DNA of 19,461 nt from DUZB01 sp964407525. Lineage in GTDB: Bacteria; Desulfobacterota; DSM-4660; Desulfatiglandales; Desulfatiglandaceae. The notes beneath the pieces are model-generated. The model searched no databases. It had not been told where the DNA came from and was given only the letters and a program-made list of their open reading frames with translations. The stretch lies in contig CAYOWC010000063.1 of NCBI GenBank assembly GCA_964407525.1, positions 1 to 19,461 on the forward strand, written 5' to 3'. Within the stretch, counting starts at the first letter, position 1, and each line of letters opens with the position of its first letter. Below, piece by piece: positions 14,585-19,461 of the stretch. The translations under genes were made by a program, and so were the position numbers.

Positions 14585-15628
14585 TTACGGAATTAAGACC
14601 GCGCGGCCGTTATTCCTCCCATCCTTAAGGTCCCGAAGGGCCTTGTTGGCGTTGCTTAACGAGTATTCTTTTGTGGTCAACGTGACAAGTCCTCGATCGA
14701 CCATGGTGAGTAGTTCTTTCAGATCTGAAAAGGTCCCTCCGAGAACACCTACGATGGTTTTTTCGGACCGGATCAGCTCGAGGGTCGATATGGTTAGCCT
14801 GCCCCCATAGCCGACGAGGTAGTAGTGTCCGCCCCTTTTGGTGACAAACAGGCCTTTGTCGACGGAGCCGTTTCTCCCCACGAAGTCGATGACGGTTTCC
14901 ACTCCCTTTCCGCCGGTCAGTGCTAGGATTTTTTCAGTGTAGTGTTCGTCGGCAACAAAAGTGTAGTGGGCGCCCACGGATCGAGCCAGGTCCAGAGCCG
15001 TTTCGGATTTGTCCACTACAATGATTTCTGTGGAACTGAGCGCTCTGAGTATCTGAATGCAGAGATGTCCAAGACCTCCGGAGCCAATTACGAGGGTGTA
15101 ATGACCGGGAGCCAGGTGTTTCGAAGCCCTGCGCGCCACGTTATAGGCAGTCAGCCCCGCGTCGGCCAGTGGAGCCGTGTCCATTGGCGAGAGATGAGAT
15201 GGCAGTTTCAGAAGCATGCTCTCTTCAGCGAGCATGTATTCCGCAAATCCCCCGTTACGGTTGAAGCCTGGGTAAAGCCCGCGCTTTTTGTAGTGATGGC
15301 TTCCAGTTGCTCCGGAAGCCTCCAGGTCTCCGGCGGCCGTGGGGTGCAGGATGACCGGGTCTCCGACCTGCACGGTTTCGACCGCTCCCCCTATTTCTTC
15401 CACCCAGCCGGCATTTTCGTGCCCGAGAATTATCGGCAGTTGGATTCGCATGTGATTAGACCACGAACCCTCGATCAGCTTCAGATCTGTTCCGCATACC
15501 CCTGCCCCTCCGATCCTGACGATAACATCGGTCGGTTCTTCTATAACAGGGTCCGACACGTCTTCGTACGACAGCCAATCTGAACTGTTCAACGATTCGT
15601 CGAATTGGTGCAACAATGCGGCCTTCAT
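14585..15628 (-). CDS. Zinc-type alcohol dehydrogenase (MDR), structural-zinc cysteines absent
   Basis: 347 aa, the medium-chain dehydrogenase length. Catalytic-zinc ligands: C45 in GVCGTD and H70-E71 in GHEN, with the late Asp in PLADAGLTAY. Cofactor motif VIGSGGLGHLCIQ, followed by IIVVDKSETALDLAR, whose Asp after the second strand points to NAD. The lobe that normally carries four structural-zinc cysteines (GxCxxCxxGxxxxC before PG...GGFAEY) is of normal length here but has no Cys (HPTAAGDLEASGATGSHHYKK). It is the first gene of the sigma-54 operon; it probably oxidises the alcohol brought in by the importer. Start lies after a weak AAGAGAG site. Confidence 0.93.
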   Translation of the reverse strand: MKAALLHQFDESLNSSDWLSYEDVSDPVIEEPTDVIVRIGGAGVCGTDLKLIEGSWSNHMRIQLPIILGHENAGWVEEIGGAVETVQVGDPVILHPTAAGDLEASGATGSHHYKKRGLYPGFNRNGGFAEYMLAEESMLLKLPSHLSPMDTAPLADAGLTAYNVARRASKHLAPGHYTLVIGSGGLGHLCIQILRALSSTEIIVVDKSETALDLARSVGAHYTFVADEHYTEKILALTGGKGVETVIDFVGRNGSVDKGLFVTKRGGHYYLVGYGGRLTISTLELIRSEKTIVGVLGGTFSDLKELLTMVDRGLVTLTTKEYSLSNANKALRDLKDGRNNGRAVLIP

Positions 15629-15735
15629 GCTCTCTTAATCAGGTGTCCTTATGTTTAGGCTCAATGTTCGCTGTGCTTTTACCGGCGGTTTCAAAGAAAA
15701 AAACCTGTTTTTGGAAGATACTTCTGCAATTCAAA

Positions 15736-15752
15736 AGCAAGTTGTATGCCAA
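15736..15752 (-). promoter_or_regulatory. Sigma-54 (-24/-12) promoter of the dehydrogenase-importer operon
   Basis: Minus strand TTGGCATACAACTTGCT: matches YTGGCAYR-N4-TTGCW with the obligatory GG and GC ten bases apart. Predicted start is near 15726, giving a leader of about 97 nt before the dehydrogenase. A sigma-54 activator gene lies divergently next to it, which makes the match much more credible. Confidence 0.75.
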
Positions 15753-15882
15753 TGTCAGGCCTCCGGATGGATGCCTTAAAGTCATCAGAACAATCCTCGT
15801 GATCGGTTTTAGGGATCGGAGGCCCGTGGCCGCTTATGGGCGAAATAGCCGGGATGATAATATTGCTGAAAAGAAAAGGTTA

Positions 15883-15911
15883 TTGACAAGATATAGGTGA
15901 TGTACCACAAT
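15883..15911 (+). promoter_or_regulatory. Possible sigma-70 promoter for the activator gene
   Basis: TTGACA (15883-15888), 17-bp spacer, CACAAT (15906-15911). The -35 is perfect but the -10 is weak. A second TTGACA at 15944-15949 has an even poorer -10 partner overlapping the TGAACA palindrome. Confidence 0.3.
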
Positions 15912-15935
15912 GTTACCATAGGTCTGTTGGGAAAA

Positions 15936-15985
15936 TGAACAGGTTGACATTCTGTATTGTTCCAAAAATGAACAGGTGTTGTTCA
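15936..15985. promoter_or_regulatory. TGAACA/TGTTCA palindromes, candidate activator-binding sites
   Basis: Perfect palindrome TGAACA-GGTGT-TGTTCA at 15969-15985, preceded by TGTTCC (15958-15963), which forms a second inverted pair with the same TGAACA, and by another TGAACAGG at 15936-15943. The cluster is about 240 bp upstream of the sigma-54 promoter and about 215 bp before the activator gene, a suitable place for an enhancer-type site. Confidence 0.5.
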
Positions 15986-15997
15986 CTTGGAATTGAA

Positions 15998-16184
15998 TTA
16001 TAACCTAAAAGCTGCAATTAGATTTTAGCTATTGGCCGTTAGCTTAAAGGATTCAAACATTTGAATGCTTTCTTCCTATATTGAAGCTTTCATTTTTTGA
16101 TGCCAAGCTAATGTAATCGTAAGTAACCGATATCGTGGGGCTAACAGCTAACGGCTAACCGCTAATTGCAGCTTTTAGGTATAA
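15998..16184. repeat. Inverted-repeat element with 7-bp units, GCTAAC family
   Basis: Terminal inverted repeat of 23-24 bp: TTATAACCTAAAAGCTGCAATTAG (15998-16021) against CTAATTGCAGCTTTTAGGTATAA (16162-16184), one base of difference in length. Inside the right end are the heptamers GCTAACA, GCTAACG, GCTAACC, GCTAATT (16140-16167), with a partial inverted set near 16028-16046. The right edge abuts the AAGG ribosome site of the activator gene. There is no coding frame in the centre. Confidence 0.8.
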
Positions 16185-16195
16185 GGTAATGATCA

Positions 16196-18040
16196 ATGAA
16201 GGAAAATCCTCGCGCCCTGCTGACCCGCAACGGGTCGTTGTCTCAGGAATATTTCAATCGAGAAATCCGTGCGTCGTGGGAACGCTGTTTTGACATTGGC
16301 CTTGACCCATTCGGAAGTTCCAGACTCGCCAGGATCGACGATTTGGAACTGGAAAGGCTGAAAGAGGAAAATGATTTCGTAAAACGGTTGGCCAAGATCG
16401 AGATGGAAAACCTCCACAGGCAAATTGCCGGCTCCAATTTCACCATCATTTTTGCGAACGATGAAGGGATCATTCTCGATAGTATCGTTGATTTTTCTAC
16501 TACGAGAAAGGATGGAGGGAGGATCTCTCCGGGATACATTTGGAGAGAAGAAAACAACGGAACCAATGCCCTGGGTTTGGTTGCGACTATCCGAAAACCG
16601 GTAATCGTGCACGGGGACGAACACTATTTCAAGGAGCATGCAGGGCTGACCTGTGCTGCGGCTCCAATTTACGGGCTTGAGGGCGAAACCGTAGGGATTA
16701 TTGACGCCACCTCGGACTGCCGCTCACGGCAGAGGCATACCCTCGCTCTGGTGGAGATGTCGTGCGTTACGGTCGAAAAGGGTCTTTTCAGGGCCAGGCA
16801 CAAAAATAATTTTGTTTTTGAGATTCACAACCGTCGGGAATTTTTAGGAACGCTACAATCGGCGATGATCGCTTTGGACGGCAACGGATTCCTCATGGAG
16901 GCAAGTCGCCAGGCACGCTTTTTCCTGCAGGGAATTTCCTTGAAAGCGAGAATCCACTTTGACGAAATATTCAGGACACCGTTGAAGGAATTTCTAAGAC
17001 TCCTTCAGGGCGGCGGAACAATCGACATTACCGACTGCGAGGGGAGTTCTTTTGCCGCGAGGGCATGTAACTATTTCGCCAGGAAGGAGGTAGTGAGAAA
17101 GGGTCCGATCGACTTTTCGAACCATTCGAGGCAAGAAGTGCCGATGGTTTGGGAGGATCCGGCCGTCAGATCGGCCATGCACCTGGTCAAGGGGGCTGTG
17201 GAACTGAACGTGCCGGTTCTGATACGGGGAGAAACAGGGACCGGAAAAGAGCTGATGGCCAGATACGCTCACTCTATCAGTGGTCGTATCGGCAACTTTG
17301 TACCTGTTAACTGTGCGGCCCTTCCGGAAAATCTTTTTGAATCCGAGTTGTTCGGGTACCAAGAAGGGGCGTTTACCGGGTCCGGAAAAGGTGGTTCCCT
17401 GGGCCTTGTCATGCAGGCACGAGGCGGCACGCTTTTCCTGGACGAAATCGGGGCCATGCCGATCCAGGTGCAGGCCAAGATGCTGCGGTTTCTGGACAGG
17501 ATGGAGATCAGGCCTGTTGGGGGAACGCGGGAAATCAGGGTGGACATCCAACTGATTTCCGCTACCAACTCAAAACTCACAGGAGCCGGGAGCAACGGTT
17601 TCAGGACGGATCTTCTTTATCGCCTCAATACGATGGAAGTTCGCATTCCTCCGCTGAGAGAGCGGCGTGATCTTCAAACCATCGTTGCCTCCGTGGTGAC
17701 AAGTTTCGGTAAAGAACTGGTTTTGGAACCCAAGGCGATTGATCTTTTGGAGGCTTACAACTGGCCTGGCAACATCCGCGAACTTAAAGGGCTTCTGACT
17801 CGTCTGCTCATCTCCTGCCCCAACCGGAAGGTTCTTGCCGAAGATGTCAGGAGTTTTCTATCAGCCCAAGACACGGAACTGACCGGCGATCAATCAAAAA
17901 ATCTGGCTGATCACGAACGCGATGTTATTCTGGCAGCCTACGAACGGCATCAGGGAAATATTTCCGCTGTATCGAGGGACCTGGGGATTTCCAGAAACAA
18001 GGTCTATAAGAAATTGAAAGAAGGCCGCCGCATAGGGTAG
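16196..18040 (+). CDS. Sigma-54-dependent transcriptional activator, AcoR/DhaR-like
   Basis: 614 aa. The N-terminal sensor (about 20-200) has SWERCFDIGLDP and ENNGTNALGLVATIRKPVIV, typical of the GAF-type region of acetoin/glycerol activators AcoR and DhaR. A PAS-like stretch follows (about 215-300). The AAA+ domain (about 320-545) has Walker A GETGTGKE near 344, GAFTGS near 391 in place of GAFTGA, and Walker B GGTLFLDEIG near 410. The C-terminal Fis-type helix-turn-helix is NISAVSRDLGISRNKVYKKL. It should bind upstream palindromes and open the sigma-54 promoter of the divergent dehydrogenase-importer operon when it senses an alcohol or related metabolite. Shine-Dalgarno AAGG is weak. Converges on the hydrolase gene. 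Confidence 0.93.
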   Translation: MKENPRALLTRNGSLSQEYFNREIRASWERCFDIGLDPFGSSRLARIDDLELERLKEENDFVKRLAKIEMENLHRQIAGSNFTIIFANDEGIILDSIVDFSTTRKDGGRISPGYIWREENNGTNALGLVATIRKPVIVHGDEHYFKEHAGLTCAAAPIYGLEGETVGIIDATSDCRSRQRHTLALVEMSCVTVEKGLFRARHKNNFVFEIHNRREFLGTLQSAMIALDGNGFLMEASRQARFFLQGISLKARIHFDEIFRTPLKEFLRLLQGGGTIDITDCEGSSFAARACNYFARKEVVRKGPIDFSNHSRQEVPMVWEDPAVRSAMHLVKGAVELNVPVLIRGETGTGKELMARYAHSISGRIGNFVPVNCAALPENLFESELFGYQEGAFTGSGKGGSLGLVMQARGGTLFLDEIGAMPIQVQAKMLRFLDRMEIRPVGGTREIRVDIQLISATNSKLTGAGSNGFRTDLLYRLNTMEVRIPPLRERRDLQTIVASVVTSFGKELVLEPKAIDLLEAYNWPGNIRELKGLLTRLLISCPNRKVLAEDVRSFLSAQDTELTGDQSKNLADHERDVILAAYERHQGNISAVSRDLGISRNKVYKKLKEGRRIG

Positions 18041-18056
18041 GCGGCACTCCGGCATA

Positions 18057-18905
18057 TTATCCCATAAACTCTGCAACAATCCGATTAAATTTGGAAGGGT
18101 TCTCAATAAACATGAAATGGTTCCCGCCTTCCTCTTCTTCGAAGATTTCCAACTGTGCACCCTTGATTTGCTGAGCAATCCACTCCACGGATTTCCATGG
18201 TATTGCGCTGACACGCCCACCGATAACGAGGGTGGGAAGGGTGAGACGCGGGATTAGGTCATGCCAGTCTTGAAAGGCGTGATTTAACATCAGGGTGGAC
18301 GCGTCTTTTCGGGTCATTTTAAAATTGCACTGCATAATCCACTCTTTCACATCATCCGGGCAATTCTTGGTCAACATGCTGCCGATGAGTCCCCGAGTAG
18401 TTGCTTCGCCTTCGGACCCTGCCAGCGCGTTACACGTGTCATAAGCGGATTCAGGTGAAAAGATAGAGCCGGCTGCCTCCAGTTCAGCGGGTGTCCACGC
18501 CGGGTTTGAGGTAAGGTGCGGCGGTTCGTCAACAAGGATGATTTTGGCAAGCCTATCCGAACCGAAAAGGTCCCAATAAGCCCAGATCACGGAACAGCCC
18601 ATGGAATGCCCAAGCACAGTAACATCGGTCAGATCCAGGGATACAAGTAGTTCAAACAGGTCTTTTGCGAGCCGATAAAGCTTGTAACCAAAACCTGGCT
18701 TTTCTGACTCACCGTGTCCGCGCAGATCAATGGCGATCACTTGATAACGCTCGCTCAACTCCGCAATCTGATGTTTAAATTCCTCTGCACATTGCGACCA
18801 ACCATGAATCAATACGAGTGGTTTGCCAGACCCGGCTTCCATATAGTGCAATTTAACACCGTCACTCGTTGTAAAGTGTTTAGAACAGCATTCTGTTTTA
18901 TTCAT
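18057..18905 (-). CDS. Alpha/beta hydrolase
   Basis: 282 aa from the ATG with AGGAG eight bases upstream (an in-frame ATG 25 codons earlier lacks a site). Alpha/beta-hydrolase fold: LVLIHGWSQC (oxyanion region), DLRGHGESEKP, nucleophile elbow GHSMGCS with the catalytic Ser, and GGNHFMFIENP with the catalytic His. At the usual acid position the sequence reads GGRVSAIPW, with Ser instead of Asp; the acid may be the Asp of ILVDEPP after strand 6, as in some relatives. No signal peptide, so cytoplasmic esterase- or lactonase-like. It stands alone, convergent with the activator gene (16 bp between stops), and no link to that system is implied. Confidence 0.9.
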   Translation of the reverse strand: MNKTECCSKHFTTSDGVKLHYMEAGSGKPLVLIHGWSQCAEEFKHQIAELSERYQVIAIDLRGHGESEKPGFGYKLYRLAKDLFELLVSLDLTDVTVLGHSMGCSVIWAYWDLFGSDRLAKIILVDEPPHLTSNPAWTPAELEAAGSIFSPESAYDTCNALAGSEGEATTRGLIGSMLTKNCPDDVKEWIMQCNFKMTRKDASTLMLNHAFQDWHDLIPRLTLPTLVIGGRVSAIPWKSVEWIAQQIKGAQLEIFEEEEGGNHFMFIENPSKFNRIVAEFMG

Positions 18906-19034
18906 CCTTTTTCTCCTTTCTCTCAAGTTGTCATAGGATTCATGTTCTTTAGAAACACTCCTCTTATAGCAATTGACCATACAAAAAAATAGAGCGAAAT
19001 GAAAGTAAATTTAATGAACAATAACAGGCGTCTT

Positions 19035-19250
19035 TTAGCCTGGTAACGCCTCTGTCTTCAATTTTTTCTTGAGGATCTTTCCTGTCGCCGTCATGGGAAG
19101 GGCGTTTCGAATGTCGACGATTCGCGGGTATTTGTAGGCGGCAATCTGTTCTTTGGCCCAGACAATGATATCTCCCGGTGAAACGGTCGCGCCTTCGGTA
19201 GGGACAACGAAAGCCTTTATTTCTTCGCCATGCTGAAAAAGACATCGGGG
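19035..19250 (-). pseudogene. C-terminal remnant of an AMP-forming acyl-CoA synthetase
   Basis: The frame ends at TAA (19037-19035) and reads GEEIKAFVVPTEGATVSPGD, then YKYPRIVDIRNALPMTATGKILKKKLK. This is the C-terminal subdomain of acyl-CoA/AMP ligases, including the catalytic Lys of TGKIL. Only about 70 residues remain; upstream the frame meets a TGA at 19253 where the sequence switches to GGGGTCAGGTCTACATTC. The remaining 450 or so residues expected for the family are not in the window. The stump cannot encode a working enzyme. Confidence 0.8.
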
Positions 19251-19345
19251 TCAGGTCTACATTCTTGATAAATCCAGTTTTCTTGCAATCTTATTAATTT
19301 TACTTTTAAGTTTTTTATCTTTTCTTATTTTATCAGTAGCCATTA
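19246..19345. mobile_element. AT-rich segment with a GGGGTCAGGTCT junction, possible mobile-element end
   Basis: Base composition changes sharply to AT-rich exactly at the point where the acyl-CoA synthetase is interrupted. The junction motif GGGGTCAGGTCTACATTC resembles repeats seen beside REP-associated Y1 transposases (from memory, not searched). A 28-codon minus-strand frame (19343-19257), Lys-rich, ends in this motif and might be the tail of a transposase-like gene. No terminal repeats can be closed within the window. Confidence 0.35.
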
Positions 19346-19372
19346 ATCATATTATCTGTCAAAAATGGGCTA

Positions 19373-19401
19373 TTGACAATACCCTTTGACCATAGTAAGA
19401 T
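19373..19401 (+). promoter_or_regulatory. Strong sigma-70-type promoter
   Basis: TTGACA (19373-19378), 17-bp spacer, TAAGAT (19396-19401). It is 25 bp before the start codon of the gene at the window edge. Confidence 0.65.
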
Positions 19402-19426
19402 AAGGCAAATATATAAGGAGAAAGAT

Positions 19427-19461
19427 ATGGCATTGTCGCAAAATAGTTCAATGGAAAAAGT
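19427..19461 (+). CDS. 5' end of an unidentified gene (runs off the window)
   Basis: ATG with AAGGAG six bases upstream and a good promoter; only MALSQNSSMEK is visible. Too short to identify. Its AT-rich surroundings match the segment that interrupts the acyl-CoA synthetase, so it may belong to that acquired piece. Confidence 0.6.
   Translation, partial: MALSQNSSMEK

Noticed and set aside
15616..15900. 94-codon plus-strand frame in the control region
   Set aside because: It overlaps the dehydrogenase start and the sigma-54 promoter on the other strand, and has no Shine-Dalgarno or known motif.
18018..18045. GCCGCC/GGCGGC hairpin at the end of the activator gene as a terminator
   Set aside because: Only a 6-bp stem overlapping the stop codon, with no T-run on either strand.
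19257..19343. 28-codon Lys-rich minus-strand frame as a gene
   Set aside because: No ribosome site, an in-frame stop just upstream, and very short; at most the remnant of a mobile-element gene.

Overview
The window looks like a chromosomal segment of an anaerobic Desulfobacterota bacterium (former Deltaproteobacteria, of the sulfate-reducing or syntrophic kind). The reasons are a probable selenoprotein, a NIL-domain ferredoxin, a DUF362 protein, an AcoR-like sigma-54 activator, beta-oxidation-type genes, and many short intergenic repeats built from 7-bp units. Genus is not assigned; this rests on gene content, not on a search.

Layout. 1-2572 (minus strand): an exported tandem-rhodanese protein whose reading frame contains one in-frame UGA followed by a good bacterial SECIS-like hairpin, then mnmA and a NIL/2x[4Fe-4S] ferredoxin directly upstream of it. 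2573-2873: a nested palindromic repeat element. 2874-5516: an aminotransferase, divergent from a 3-hydroxyacyl-CoA dehydrogenase that is followed by a small lipoprotein. 5532-8683 (minus): DUF362 protein, lipB, a stand-alone lipoyl-domain protein and a FabG-like SDR, in transcription order. 8739-8966: another copy of the palindromic element. 9018-15628 (minus): a zinc-type alcohol dehydrogenase followed by a complete ABC importer (binding protein, two permeases, two ATPases) resembling the GlpSTPQV glycerol/polyol transporters. 15629-16195: the control region, with a sigma-54 promoter, TGAACA/TGTTCA palindromes and a different 7-bp-repeat element. 16196-18040 (plus): the AcoR/DhaR-like sigma-54 activator. 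18057-18905 (minus): an alpha/beta hydrolase. 19035-19461: the C-terminal stump of an acyl-CoA synthetase, cut off by an AT-rich segment carrying a promoter and the first codons of an unidentified gene.

How the parts work together. The sigma-54 activator and the divergent -24/-12 promoter imply that the dehydrogenase and importer form an inducible uptake-and-oxidation system for an alcohol or polyol. The two ATPases are complementary: one keeps the LSGGQ signature but lacks the switch histidine, and the other keeps the histidine but has a degenerate signature, so the heterodimer should have one canonical ATP site. The lipB/lipoyl/SDR group may form a separate lipoate-dependent unit.

The strongest new observations are the UGA-containing rhodanese (Sec replacing the second Cys of a CxGxxC active-site loop) and the recurrence of several unrelated intergenic repeat families that all share a 7-bp period, three copies of one of them being arms of a roughly 230-bp nested palindrome.
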